Below are positions 33,101-42,109 of a stretch of DNA of 64,000 bases, piece after piece. The notes beneath the pieces were generated by a model. The model did not search any database. It had not been told where the DNA came from and was given only the letters and a program-made list of their open reading frames with translations. Origin of the DNA: JAFGHJ01 sp964525555 (GTDB taxonomy: Bacteria; Hydrothermota; UBA3072); NCBI GenBank assembly GCA_964525555.1, contig CAZGHN010000011.1:24234-88233 (forward strand), given 5' to 3'. The position numbers and the translations under genes were made by a program. Position 1 is the stretch's first letter; each line of letters opens with the position of its first letter.

Positions 33101-33787
33101 TCATATTCGTAAATCGTAAAAAGCTTCTCCGTACTCGAAATCCGAATCTTTCGCCGTATCTCTGCACCATTTTCTTATATCATCTTCCCAGTCTTCATGA
33201 ATAGCTATTTGACTCTCATGAAAGCCAATCGCTTTGATTTTCTTCTCAATGGTATCTTTTATATCAATTACGAGATTAGGATTATCTGTGGGAGCAAGAA
33301 GCAACTTTTCCGGTCTAAAAGGCTGTAGCCCTATTTCCCTCAAAAAAGGATAAAAATGCCAATCTCTGGCAATCATAACACCTCCAATAACCGCAAAGGC
33401 ATTTGCTCTGTGATCGGGATGGAACATTCTAGTCCAGGGGTCATTAGTAACAACCCTATAAGGTCTTAATTTTCTAATAAGAGCAGCAAATTCTATTCGG
33501 AGAGCGCTTATGTTCTCCAGCTCTCCATCAGAATGCTGCAAGAAAATTACTTTTTTGACTCCAAGATATTCCGCAGCTTTTTTTTGCTCATCTTCCCTTC
33601 TGCAGGATACTGTATAAGGAGCTTGGTTCTCATCCCAGCTGCCTTTTCCGCCATCAGACGAAATAATATAATAAACATCACCTTCTTCGACCCATTTAAC
33701 AACACTTCCACCGCAAGCGAGTTCCGCATCATCGGGATGCGCCATAATTACCAGTGTATTCCTTGGCGATTTTTCCGTAGAATTCAA
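33101..33787 (-). CDS. PIG-L family N-acetylglucosamine-type deacetylase
   Basis: 228 residues from a TTG start at 33787. Zinc-site motifs are VIMAHPDDAELACGG near the start and FHPDHRANAFAVIGG near residue 125, typical of PIG-L/MshB/BshB deacetylases. I choose TTG because GAGGAGG lies 4 bases upstream; the only ATG codons nearby lie 12 or more codons earlier without a ribosome site. The start lies inside the 3' end of the glycosyltransferase gene. The enzyme would deacetylate an N-acetyl-sugar made by that glycosyltransferase, as in mycothiol and bacillithiol synthesis (inference from order). Confidence 0.85.
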   Translation of the reverse strand: MNSTEKSPRNTLVIMAHPDDAELACGGSVVKWVEEGDVYYIISSDGGKGSWDENQAPYTVSCRREDEQKKAAEYLGVKKVIFLQHSDGELENISALRIEFAALIRKLRPYRVVTNDPWTRMFHPDHRANAFAVIGGVMIARDWHFYPFLREIGLQPFRPEKLLLAPTDNPNLVIDIKDTIEKKIKAIGFHESQIAIHEDWEDDIRKWCRDTAKDSDFEYGEAFYDLRI

Positions 33788-34838
33788 TATACCTCCTCGA
33801 AGTTTTTTCCCAACTATAAGCATAAGATATTTTACTGGCCTTCTTACCAAAATCGTATCTTTTAGATTTATTATTAAGTAAAAAATTAATACCGCGAGCA
33901 AATTCTCTGGTATTTCTTTTCACAAAGATACCGGCTTTTCTCCCTACAACTTCAGATAAAGATGTATCGGAAAAACCGACTACAGGTCTGCCGCATGACA
34001 TCGATTCAAGAGCCACCAATCCAAAAGATTCATAATAAGAAGGAAGTATAAGCATACAAGAATCTTGATAAAGTCTGTATAGGTCTTTATGAGGGAGCTT
34101 ACCGAGAAATCGGACAGGATATCCGGAAGACATAAATTTCACATCCTCATAATAAGTTATATCTTTTGAAGGACCACCCACAATATTTAAGACAAAATCT
34201 CCCTTGATAAATTTCAGCGACTCCACAAGCAGTTCGATTCCCTTAACAGGATCGATTCGACCTACAAAAAGCAAATTTCTGCTTCCATCTTTTCTGAAAG
34301 GAAAATCGCACATAGAAACACCATGAGGAATCACTTCGACAGATACTTCCGGATGCAATTGTTTAATCCATCGTTTTTCCTCACAAGTCGGGGACACTAT
34401 AAAATCACACAAACGTGTTATATCTCTTTCCTTTTCGATTCTAACTTTATCGCAGGTAACTCTTTTAAGAGCTTCGATAGTATGAAAACTGTGAATCCAG
34501 GTCAAAGCGGGGAATAATTTTTTTATTCTCATAGCAACAATTCCGGAAAGCCAATAATGAGAATGCAAAATATCATATTTTTTCTTAATATGAAAACGTA
34601 CAATTTCTTCCTTAAATTCCTCTAAGCTCATACCATTCAGATAGATTAAATTGCATCTATCTACTTTTTCTTCTTTTTTTATACCCCTGCAGAAAATATC
34701 TACTTCCATATTCTTACTTATTCTTTTGCAAAGATCCGAAAGATAAATACTCATACCTCCCGAGGAACCCTCACCAACGGAAGCAACAGGCGACGTATGA
34801 TAAGAGATTATACAGATTTTTACCTTTTTATTTTCCAT
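33729..34838 (-). CDS. GT4 glycosyltransferase, MshA-like
   Basis: 369 residues of the GT-B fold. The N-terminal loop YHTSPVASVGEGSSGGMSIY closely resembles the start of MshA and sucrose-phosphate-synthase-type enzymes. Later FVGRIDPVKGIELLVESL and LPSYYESFGLVALESMSCG, with the ExxxxxxxE motif, bind the nucleotide sugar. MshA makes the N-acetylglucosamine-inositol precursor of mycothiol. The next gene encodes a deacetylase of the MshB/BshB family. The start overlaps the GNAT gene by 19 bases. Polysaccharide synthesis is the alternative. Confidence 0.83.
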   Translation of the reverse strand: MENKKVKICIISYHTSPVASVGEGSSGGMSIYLSDLCKRISKNMEVDIFCRGIKKEEKVDRCNLIYLNGMSLEEFKEEIVRFHIKKKYDILHSHYWLSGIVAMRIKKLFPALTWIHSFHTIEALKRVTCDKVRIEKERDITRLCDFIVSPTCEEKRWIKQLHPEVSVEVIPHGVSMCDFPFRKDGSRNLLFVGRIDPVKGIELLVESLKFIKGDFVLNIVGGPSKDITYYEDVKFMSSGYPVRFLGKLPHKDLYRLYQDSCMLILPSYYESFGLVALESMSCGRPVVGFSDTSLSEVVGRKAGIFVKRNTREFARGINFLLNNKSKRYDFGKKASKISYAYSWEKTSRRYIEFYGKIAKEYTGNYGASR

Positions 34839-35770
34839 GTATATTTCCTCTTTGCACCCAGATCAAATTTAAATCGCTCTTCTCCGCGAAGAAAGTTATA
34901 ATATAAAAGCTTCTCGTCAATCGCCACCCTTATGTCCAACGCAAAGGAAATAAGCCCCGGAGACAATTTATAGAGATCCGGATTATAACCCGTATTAAAA
35001 GCATACACCGAATCACCCATCTGAAAACAAAAATTTATTCCCACAATTTCATCCTTATAAAAAGACGATTTTAATCTCAGCATGTTACTTTTCTCTAAAT
35101 ACAGGGCGAGCTCCTTAAAAAAATCTTTCATTTCTTTATTTAAAAATTCTTTTTTTTCTCTACTAGAATATTCCATTAATTTAAACAATTTGTCAATATC
35201 TTTTGCTTTTAAATTCTTAATTTCTAACCCTTTTGCTTTATTGAGTTTCCTTCTAAGTTCGTGTCTGTTCTTAGAAGATAACGATGCAATATAATCACCC
35301 CATGACGACGGAAGCGTCAATACGGGAAAGACTTCCGCTTTTTCTAACTCCTTTACATTAAGTATAACAGTAAGGATACTAATAAGTTCATCTCCTTCGA
35401 GGAGCGGGTATAAATCAATATTCAAATGTTCTGCTATAATAAAATTAGCTAGTCTTTTCATTATTCTCTCAGAATAATCAGGAACTAATACGACACCACT
35501 AAAATCCGTAACCCTTCCATCATTAATCAAACATAGGCTTCCGTTTTTTATATTTGCGGGAATAATACCAACAGCTTTCTTCTCTTTGTAAAAAACCATA
35601 ACATCAAAATCTTCCTTCAATAAAAATCTGCTAAGTGCGGAAAACCATCCATAAGATACAAAGGGAGACGGATTTTTCGCGACTTTAAAAATCTCTTCCC
35701 AAATTCCGCTTAATTTAGAAACTTTCTCGAATTTTATCTCTAAATCTTCTAAAATTTTTACTCCTCGCAT
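34820..35770 (-). CDS. GNAT-fold acyltransferase (CelD/BcsL- or FemAB-like)
   Basis: 316 residues. Two halves of GNAT type: an N-terminal SPFVSYGWFSALSRFLL and a C-terminal SSKNRHELRRKLNKAKGLEI with YKDEIVGINFCFQMGDSVYA and a FNTGYNPDLYKLSPG end. This is the layout of acetyltransferases of the CelD/FemAB group, which transfer acyl or aminoacyl groups to sugars or peptides. In a thiol pathway it could play the part of MshD or an amino-acid ligase; in exopolysaccharide loci it decorates sugar. Four bases from the hydrolase gene upstream and 19 bases overlapping the glycosyltransferase gene. Confidence 0.75.
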   Translation of the reverse strand: MRGVKILEDLEIKFEKVSKLSGIWEEIFKVAKNPSPFVSYGWFSALSRFLLKEDFDVMVFYKEKKAVGIIPANIKNGSLCLINDGRVTDFSGVVLVPDYSERIMKRLANFIIAEHLNIDLYPLLEGDELISILTVILNVKELEKAEVFPVLTLPSSWGDYIASLSSKNRHELRRKLNKAKGLEIKNLKAKDIDKLFKLMEYSSREKKEFLNKEMKDFFKELALYLEKSNMLRLKSSFYKDEIVGINFCFQMGDSVYAFNTGYNPDLYKLSPGLISFALDIRVAIDEKLLYYNFLRGEERFKFDLGAKRKYTWKIKR

Positions 35771-35774
35771 ACGC

Positions 35775-36317
35775 TTATAAATATAAAGATTTCTCTTCGC
35801 CTATAGTAGTTGATTCCCCATGACCCGGATATACAATCGTTTCATCAGGCAGAGGCATTAGTTTCTCCCTAATGCTTTTAAAAATCGCTATCTCACTGCC
35901 TCCGGGAAACATTGTATTTCCCCAACCACCCGCAAATAGAGTATCACCTGAAAAGAGCTTATCCTCAAAAAGAAAACAACAACTTCCCGGCGTATGTCCG
36001 GGTGTATTGATAACCAAAATTTCTTTGCCGTCAAATTTAATTGTTTCGCCATCTTTAAGTGCCCTGCCGGCAACTTCTATATTATCTAAAGGATGTATCG
36101 CGACTTCCGCTGACGTCGCCTTCATTACCGGAACCAATGCTTCAATATGGTCAAAATGATTGTGCGTTAAAAGTATCAAATCTATTCGCAAATTTGAAAC
36201 TGCTTCGATTATCCTATCCGGCTCACCTCCGGGGTCTATAATTATCCCCTGACGCTCTCCTATTAGAATATAACAATTTGCCTGCAATATTCCAACTACT
36301 AATTTTTTTATATTCAT
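35775..36317 (-). CDS. Metallo-beta-lactamase fold hydrolase (GloB/YcbL-like)
   Basis: 180 residues. The metal site is LTHNHFDHIEALVP (HxHxDH), with GHTPGSCCFLF, SGDTLFAGGWGN and YPGHGESTTIG. The short length and motifs fit the YcbL-type glyoxalase II or persulfide dioxygenase-related group, which hydrolyse thioesters of low-molecular-weight thiols. It is the first gene of a four-gene operon with the GNAT, glycosyltransferase and deacetylase genes. A thiol-linked substrate fits that setting, but it is inference. The ribosome site is weak. Confidence 0.85.
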   Translation of the reverse strand: MNIKKLVVGILQANCYILIGERQGIIIDPGGEPDRIIEAVSNLRIDLILLTHNHFDHIEALVPVMKATSAEVAIHPLDNIEVAGRALKDGETIKFDGKEILVINTPGHTPGSCCFLFEDKLFSGDTLFAGGWGNTMFPGGSEIAIFKSIREKLMPLPDETIVYPGHGESTTIGEEKSLYL

Positions 36318-36449
36318 TTCATTTTTAAAACCATTACAAATTATTAATATTCAAAATAAAAACTTTGTCAAGTATAATTTTCTCCAGTTAATTCAAAACT
36401 TTGATTTTAACACATGGGAAAAATTTATAAATAAAATATAAAAGACACA

Positions 36450-36530
36450 GCTCTTCGCTTTTGGCTGTTGGCTTTTAGCTCTTCTAAAAATAAAAGCTAA
36501 AGGCGAAAAGCTAATAGCTAAAAGCCCAGA
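36450..36530. repeat. Long imperfect inverted repeat of GCTTTTAGC words
   Basis: In the 362-base gap before the DUF362 gene, CTTCGCTTTTGGCTGTTGGC is followed about 30 bases later by AAAAGCTAAAGGCGAAAAGC and TAATAGCTAAAAGCC, its complement. It can form a long hairpin. No gene is seen in 36318-36679. Confidence 0.6.
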
Positions 36531-36607
36531 CAATTTTCATTTTGCGGTTTAAATTTCAACTATTTAAACGAAGATAAAAACAGTCAATTTATAGTAAAAG
36601 GGGGGTG

Positions 36608-36664
36608 TTGACAAATTAAAAATAATTACTAATTTAATTTATATAGGTATTTTAATACCTATAT
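36608..36664 (+). promoter_or_regulatory. Promoter with a perfect 24-bp palindrome before DUF362/polyferredoxin
   Basis: TTGACA at 36608-36613 and TAATTT at 36630-36635. Downstream at 36641-36664 lies a perfect inverted repeat, ATATAGGTATT, TT, AATACCTATAT. Its place between promoter and GGAGG ribosome site is that of a repressor site. The regulator is unknown. Confidence 0.65.
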
Positions 36665-36679
36665 AAACAGGAGGTAAAA

Positions 36680-37600
36680 ATGGATAGGAGAGATTTCTTT
36701 AAGAAAGCTTTTTCCCTTGCAGCAGTTGCAGGCTTCTCTTCGATTTTCAAATCCACACCTTTACTGGCAGCAGAAAAAGAAACTAAAACCAACAAACCTC
36801 CAGATATAGTAGCAGTAAGAAACGGTACTCCCGAACAAATGTTCGATAAAGGTATCGCAGCTTTTGGTGGAATGAAAAAATTCATCCGCAAGGGACAAAT
36901 AGTCGTAGTAAAACCAAATATTGCGTGGACTGCAAATCCCGAAGGTGCAGCTGATACAAATCCGGCGTTAGTCAAAAGAATCATCGAACACTGCTTTGGT
37001 GCAGGAGCAAGTAGAGTGTATGTTTTCGATCATACGTGTGACGATTGTCTTACTACTTACAATGTAAGTGGTATAGCAAAAGCGGCGAGGGAAGCTAACG
37101 CAACTGTAGTGCATGCAAATAAGGAATCATACTATCAGGAAGTAAAAGTTCCGGGAGCTCATTCTCTAAAAGACGTCAAAGTCCATGAATTAGTAATAGG
37201 AAGTGATGTCATCATAAATGTTCCTATATTAAAACACCACGGAAGCACACGGATGACATGCGCATTAAAAAACTTAATGGGAGTTGTTTGGGATAGATTC
37301 TATTATCATAGAACCGATCTAGACAGATGCATTGCTGAATTCCCACTTTATAGAAAACCTGACCTCACAATAGTAGATGCTTACAATATACTGACAGATG
37401 GACCGAGAGCCCGCTCTTTAGACCATGTCGTAAATAAAAAAATACAGCTTATCGGCAAAGATATGGTAGCTCTTGATGTTGCCGCTTCGAAAATTCTGGG
37501 AGAAGAAGTGGAAAACATAAAATACATTAAGATAGGAAACGATTTAGGTCTGGGAAATAGTAATCTGGACGAATTAAATATAAAGAGAATCAACCTGTAA
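36680..37600 (+). CDS. DUF362 domain protein with Tat signal
   Basis: 306 residues. A twin-arginine signal (MDRRDFFKKAFSLAAVAGF) leads into a DUF362 domain: IVVVKPNIAWTANPEGAADT, GASRVYVFDHTCDDC, INVPILKHHGSTRMTCALKN, then ALDVAASKILGEE. Export through Tat implies folding with a cofactor in the cytoplasm. DUF362 proteins often occur with polyferredoxins; their reaction is unknown. GGAGGT ribosome site. The next ATG follows the stop with no gap, so the two genes form one unit. Confidence 0.85.
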   Translation: MDRRDFFKKAFSLAAVAGFSSIFKSTPLLAAEKETKTNKPPDIVAVRNGTPEQMFDKGIAAFGGMKKFIRKGQIVVVKPNIAWTANPEGAADTNPALVKRIIEHCFGAGASRVYVFDHTCDDCLTTYNVSGIAKAAREANATVVHANKESYYQEVKVPGAHSLKDVKVHELVIGSDVIINVPILKHHGSTRMTCALKNLMGVVWDRFYYHRTDLDRCIAEFPLYRKPDLTIVDAYNILTDGPRARSLDHVVNKKIQLIGKDMVALDVAASKILGEEVENIKYIKIGNDLGLGNSNLDELNIKRINL

Positions 37601-39142
37601 ATGCGGTTTAGCAGGTTAAAAATTGTTCGAGTTGTAGTTGAGGTTTCACTCCTACTATTAATAACAAGTTCCTTTTTTTATTTTCTTCCTCAAAGAATAA
37701 AATCTATACCCATTAAATCGCAATTAATTCCATTGATAATTTCTTTTTTCAGGGAAGGATTTCTATTATCATTGTATTTACTCATTGTCTTTCTGATTCT
37801 TACAGTAATATTCGGAAGGATCTATTGTTCTTTTTTCTGCCCCCTGGGCGGATTTCAAGATATTCTAATTAGAGCAAAGAAAACAATAAAGAAAAGAACA
37901 AAATTCAAATATAAGAAGCCCTTAATCGCTCTACGCTTTAGTATACTTACTCTAACAATAATAAGTACTATATCCGGAAGCCTTTATCTTATCGGTTACC
38001 TGGATCCGTACAGCCTTTTCGGAAAGACGGTCAACTACTTAATAAAACCACTTATAGCTTTCATAAACAACAGCAGCGAACTGGCACTTAGAAAATCCGG
38101 TATATACGCACTTCATATAATGAATTATCCTCAAATAAATCTAATGGCTGTAATACCTTTTATATTAATCCTGGGTATAATTATATTTTTATCCTTAAAA
38201 AGAGGCAGACTTTATTGCAATTCGATATGCCCCTTAGGTTCTTTACTTGGAATTTGTTCCAGTCGATCATTATACAGAATAGAAATAGATAAATCGATTT
38301 GCACTTCCTGCGGGATTTGCGAATCAGTCTGTAAAGCAGAATGCATAAATTCAAGAGAAAAATTTGTGGATAACGCCTCATGTGTAAGATGCTTCAATTG
38401 CCTTAATGTATGCCCGCTTTCTGCAATCAGATACAAACCATCATTAAAAAAAGAAAAATTCGAAAACAAAGAAAAACAGAACATCTCGAGAAGGAATTTT
38501 ATTTATTCATCTCTCGGCGCTTTAAGCTTTACGGGAATAAATTTATTTATAAGAAATAAAAAAACTCATCGGCAAAGATATCTTCCTCCTCCAACTCCAC
38601 CAGGAAGCATCAGCCTCGATAAATATATAAGTAAATGCACTGCATGCTATCTATGTGTTAACAACTGTCCTACAAACGTACTTCAGCCTTCTTTATTCCA
38701 ATACGGACTCAAAGGTGCTTTCATTCCCCAGATGGATTTTTATAGTGGATTTTGCTCCTATGACTGCAATGAATGCCTGAGGGTCTGTCCGACCGACGCT
38801 ATAATACCTCATTCAAAAGAAGAGAAGAAAAAGATTCAGATTGGGAGGGTTAAATTCATTAAAGAATTTTGCGTGGTTTATAAAAATAATACCAACTGCG
38901 GCGCGTGCGCAGAGATATGTCCGACAGATGCCGTAAGGATGGTTCCATACAAAGGATCATTATTTATTCCCTCTACAAGAACCTCAATTTGCGTAGGATG
39001 CGGAGCCTGCCAGTATGTATGTCCGGCTCGACCCCAAAAGGCTATTATAGTAGAAACTAATATAATACATAGAGAGGCTAAAAAACAAGAATTTAAAAAA
39101 ACACAAAACAGCAAAGAAGAAGCCGAAGATTTCCCGTTTTAA
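37601..39142 (+). CDS. Membrane-bound polyferredoxin (NapH/CcoG-like N-terminus)
   Basis: 513 residues. Four or five helices in the first 215 residues, with the paired RIYCSFFCPLGGFQDIL and RLYCNSICPLGSLLG motifs of NapH-type proteins. Four to five [4Fe-4S] sites follow: CTSCGICESVCKAEC, CVRCFNCLNVCPLSA, then after an NISRRNFIYSS twin-arginine-like stretch CTACYLCVNNCPTNV, CNECLRVCPTDA, CGACAEICPTDA and CVGCGACQYVCPA. It looks like an electron wire from the membrane to a soluble partner, probably the DUF362 protein encoded upstream. The internal RRNFIYSS at about residue 300 suggests an old fusion of an integral part and a Tat-exported part. Confidence 0.87.
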   Translation: MRFSRLKIVRVVVEVSLLLLITSSFFYFLPQRIKSIPIKSQLIPLIISFFREGFLLSLYLLIVFLILTVIFGRIYCSFFCPLGGFQDILIRAKKTIKKRTKFKYKKPLIALRFSILTLTIISTISGSLYLIGYLDPYSLFGKTVNYLIKPLIAFINNSSELALRKSGIYALHIMNYPQINLMAVIPFILILGIIIFLSLKRGRLYCNSICPLGSLLGICSSRSLYRIEIDKSICTSCGICESVCKAECINSREKFVDNASCVRCFNCLNVCPLSAIRYKPSLKKEKFENKEKQNISRRNFIYSSLGALSFTGINLFIRNKKTHRQRYLPPPTPPGSISLDKYISKCTACYLCVNNCPTNVLQPSLFQYGLKGAFIPQMDFYSGFCSYDCNECLRVCPTDAIIPHSKEEKKKIQIGRVKFIKEFCVVYKNNTNCGACAEICPTDAVRMVPYKGSLFIPSTRTSICVGCGACQYVCPARPQKAIIVETNIIHREAKKQEFKKTQNSKEEAEDFPF

Positions 39143-39164
39143 AAGCATCAGATACTATAAAACA

Positions 39165-39193
39165 TTGACAAATAACCGTTAATAAAATATATT
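39165..39193 (+). promoter_or_regulatory. Promoter of the lar genes
   Basis: TTGACA at 39165-39170, 17-base spacer and TATATT at 39188-39193. The TTG start of larE lies 45 bases downstream of the -10 box. Confidence 0.65.
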
Positions 39194-39238
39194 CAAGAAT
39201 AAATAAATTGGCTACTATAACAATTTCAGGAGATGTAA

Positions 39239-40060
39239 TTGAAATCTATAAAAATCTTTACTGAAAAAAACAAGAAAATTAAAAAACTAAGGAAAGTTCT
39301 GAGAAGTTACAAATCCGTCCTGGTTGCCTTTTCAGGCGGCTCGGACAGCAGCTTTCTTTTAAAAGCGGCAATAGATTTCTTAGGATCTGACAATGTCCTC
39401 GCCGTAACAGTAAAATCGGAACTCATTCCGAAAAAAAATATTACAGATGCAAAAATTATAGCTAATGCTATCGGCTCCAAATGGGAGACTGTCGAGATCC
39501 CGGTTCTTTCCGAAAGCAACTTAATCGGAAATCCAACCGACAGATGTTATATCTGCAAAAAAGCCATACTCAAAAGCTTAAAAAAAATCGCAAAAAAAGA
39601 GGGAATAAACCAAGTGGTTGAAGGAGCAATAATAGAAGATACAAAGAAATACCGACCGGGGATAAAAGCAATAAAACAGCTCAGGGTTAAAAGCCCTCTA
39701 AAGGAAGCCGGATTAACAAAGGAAGAGATAAGAAAGTTAAGTAGAAAACTAACCTTGCCAACCTGGAACAAACCATCCTTCACATGTCTCGCAACACGTT
39801 TCCCATACGGAACAAGACTTACAAAAAAGAATTTAAAGAAAGTAGCAACCGCAGAAGATTTCCTTGAGAGTAAAACTTTTAAAGCTTTCCGGGTCAGACA
39901 TCATGGGAATATGGCAAGAATAGAAGTTTCAGAGAAAAATTTCGATAAACTCTTATCTCGCAGAAAAAGCATAATAGCCGAATTCAAAAAAATCGGTTAC
40001 GATTACGTAACTCTCGATATAGAAGGATACAGAAGCGGAAGCATGGATATAAACCTTTAA
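39239..40060 (+). CDS. larE: ATP-dependent sulfur transferase LarE
   Basis: 273 residues starting at TTG, with AGGAG 6 bases upstream. The PP-loop is LVAFSGGSDSSFLLKAA. Three cysteines stand out: two in PTDRCYICKKAIL (CxxC) and one in PSFTCLATRFPYG. The last matches the sacrificial-sulfur Cys176 of the lactobacillus enzyme. The CxxC plus C set is the pattern of LarE forms that hold a [4Fe-4S] cluster and use it as sulfur source. LarE adds sulfur to the pyridinium dicarboxylate to build the nickel-pincer nucleotide cofactor. First gene of larE-larB-larC. Confidence 0.92.
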   Translation: MKSIKIFTEKNKKIKKLRKVLRSYKSVLVAFSGGSDSSFLLKAAIDFLGSDNVLAVTVKSELIPKKNITDAKIIANAIGSKWETVEIPVLSESNLIGNPTDRCYICKKAILKSLKKIAKKEGINQVVEGAIIEDTKKYRPGIKAIKQLRVKSPLKEAGLTKEEIRKLSRKLTLPTWNKPSFTCLATRFPYGTRLTKKNLKKVATAEDFLESKTFKAFRVRHHGNMARIEVSEKNFDKLLSRRKSIIAEFKKIGYDYVTLDIEGYRSGSMDINL

Positions 40061-40084
40061 AAAATGAAAATTTTCTAATATATA

Positions 40085-40843
40085 ATGAACAAGAAAAAAA
40101 TCGAAAAACTACTTGAAGAAGTCAAAAAAGGTAACAAAAGCATAAAAGAGGCATTAAAAACTCTTGAAAATCTACCTTACATAGACCTGGATTTCGCGAA
40201 AATCGACACACACAGGGAACTCAGGATGGGCGCACCGGAAGCTATTTACTGTATGAATAAAACGCCAAAGCAGATAATGCAGATAATAAAAAAAATGAAA
40301 AATGATTCTAATATTATAGCTACAAGAGTTCCCGAGAAAGCACTAAAAAGAATAAAAGAAACTTACCCCCAAGCGAAGATTTATCCGGAAGCAAACCTTG
40401 CTTTCATAGGCAAATTTCCCAAAAAGACTATAGGAAAGGCAGTAGTAGTAACAGCAGGAACATCGGACATCCCCATAGCGAGAGAAAGCGAAGTAACCGC
40501 AAAATCGATGGGAATAGAAGTTGAAACAATCTTCGATGTCGGAATTGCCGGTATACACAGAGTACTTAGCATAAAAGATAAACTCAAAAATGCAGATATT
40601 GCGATAGTAATTGCCGGAATGGAGGGAGCTCTTCCTTCAGTAATAGCAGGCCTTATAGATACTCCAATAATAGCAGTACCAACATCTGTTGGATACGGTG
40701 CAAGTTTTAAAGGAATCGCCCCCCTACTTACAATGTTAAATTCTTGCGCACCCGGTATCTGCGTTATGAACATAGATAACGGTTACAGTGCCGGATTCTT
40801 TGCGGCTGCGGTGATAAAGAAAATACGCGAAAAAGGAAAGTAA
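40085..40843 (+). CDS. larB: Nickel-pincer cofactor biosynthesis protein LarB
   Basis: 252 residues. The C-terminal half is like PurE/AIR carboxylase: VVTAGTSDIPIARESEVTAK, FDVGIAGIHRVLS, AGMEGALPSVIAGLIDTPII and VPTSVGYGASFKG. LarB carboxylates and hydrolyses nicotinic acid adenine dinucleotide. A TATAAT overlaps the ATG, but the gene is only 24 bases from larE and is probably in its transcript. The stop overlaps the larC start by one base (TAATG). Confidence 0.93.
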   Translation: MNKKKIEKLLEEVKKGNKSIKEALKTLENLPYIDLDFAKIDTHRELRMGAPEAIYCMNKTPKQIMQIIKKMKNDSNIIATRVPEKALKRIKETYPQAKIYPEANLAFIGKFPKKTIGKAVVVTAGTSDIPIARESEVTAKSMGIEVETIFDVGIAGIHRVLSIKDKLKNADIAIVIAGMEGALPSVIAGLIDTPIIAVPTSVGYGASFKGIAPLLTMLNSCAPGICVMNIDNGYSAGFFAAAVIKKIREKGK

Positions 40844-42045
40844 TGAACAATACGGGTAAAAGAATTCTATATATAGACTGTTTTTCGGGAATAAGCGGTG
40901 ATATGTTTGTAGCAGCCCTTCTCGACGCAGGCGTAAAGGAAAAGGAATTTAAGAATAAAATATCTAAAATTCTCCCATCGCATGCAAAAATTAAAATATG
41001 GAATGAAAAAAGAAAAAAATTCACCGGTAAAAGATTTAAGGTCGTATTATCAAAAAAAGAGATAAAAGAAAGACATTTAAAAGATATAAAAAAGATACTC
41101 GATAACTCTAAACTAGACAAAAAAATCATAGAAAAAAGCAAAAAAATGTTCGAAGAACTCGCAGAAGTCGAAGCGAAAATACACGGAGTATCTAAAGAAA
41201 CAATTCATTTTCATGAACTTGGCGCTATAGATTCAATAGCAGATATCCTCGGAGCCGTAATTGCCGTAGACCTTTTAAATATAAACAGAATATATTTCTC
41301 GAAAATCAACGTCGGAACAGGTTACACGGAAATAGAACACGGAAGAGTTCCTCTTCCGGTTCCGGCAACCGCAGAGTTACTCAAAAGATGTAAAGCTCCG
41401 GTATACTCGAGCGGAATCAACAGCGAACTGGTAACTCCAACCGGCGCATTATTTATAAAACATTTTGCCGATTCTTTTACAATGCCCGAAATACGAATAG
41501 AAAATATCGGGATTGGTTTAGGCTCAAAAGAATTTAAAGAAATCCCAAATTTCCTAAGAGTAATATTGGGAACTCTTGAAAAAGAATATTCCGAAAACGA
41601 AACCCTGATCGAAACAAATATTGATGATATGAACCCGGAATTTTTCCCTTCTGTCGAGAAAAAACTCTTGAAGAGCGGAGCGCTCGATGTTTTCCGAACG
41701 CCTATTCAGATGAAAAAAGGACGCGGAGGATTCGTACTATCAGTACTCTGCGAAAGAAATAATATAGACAAATTAGCGAATATTCTTTTCCACGAGACGA
41801 CCACAATCGGTATTAGGATTCATTCCATCGAAAGAAGAAAATTAGACAGAAAAACAAAAAAAATAAAAACCAAATTCGGTGAAGCAGAAGTAAAACTTGC
41901 TTATTTAAACGGCAAACTGGTAAATATTTCTCCGGAATTCGATTCTTGCGAAAAACTTGCTAAGAAAAAAGAATTACCGGTAAAAGAAATCTACGAAGAA
42001 GTAAAAGAAAAAGCAAACAAATTGCTTAAGAAGCCAGAAGCCTGA
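40843..42045 (+). CDS. larC: Nickel insertion protein LarC (single open frame)
   Basis: 400 residues, with ILYIDCFSGISGDMFVAALL at the start, IHFHELGAIDSIADILGA, NVGTGYTEIEHGRVPLP and VTPTGALFIKH in the first half and LIETNIDDMNPEFF and IQMKKGRGGFVLSVLC in the second. LarC inserts nickel by a CTP-dependent reaction. In Lactiplantibacillus larC is two frames joined by programmed frameshifting; here the frame is continuous. No lactate racemase or other larA homologue is in the window, so the cofactor user lies elsewhere. Confidence 0.93.
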   Translation: MNNTGKRILYIDCFSGISGDMFVAALLDAGVKEKEFKNKISKILPSHAKIKIWNEKRKKFTGKRFKVVLSKKEIKERHLKDIKKILDNSKLDKKIIEKSKKMFEELAEVEAKIHGVSKETIHFHELGAIDSIADILGAVIAVDLLNINRIYFSKINVGTGYTEIEHGRVPLPVPATAELLKRCKAPVYSSGINSELVTPTGALFIKHFADSFTMPEIRIENIGIGLGSKEFKEIPNFLRVILGTLEKEYSENETLIETNIDDMNPEFFPSVEKKLLKSGALDVFRTPIQMKKGRGGFVLSVLCERNNIDKLANILFHETTTIGIRIHSIERRKLDRKTKKIKTKFGEAEVKLAYLNGKLVNISPEFDSCEKLAKKKELPVKEIYEEVKEKANKLLKKPEA

Positions 42046-42109
42046 AGCCAGGAGTCAGAATCCAGAATCCCATCCCCAATCACAAATAACACAAAAATTT
42101 TTTTGTTTT

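Noticed and set aside
33101..36317. Direct call of mycothiol or bacillithiol synthesis
   Set aside because: No cysteine ligase (MshC or BshC) is visible and GT4/PIG-L/GNAT sets also occur in polysaccharide loci; kept only as a hypothesis.
40080..40085. TATAAT overlapping the larB ATG as a promoter
   Set aside because: No -35 partner at the right distance, and larB lies only 24 bases after larE, so it is more likely read from the larE promoter.
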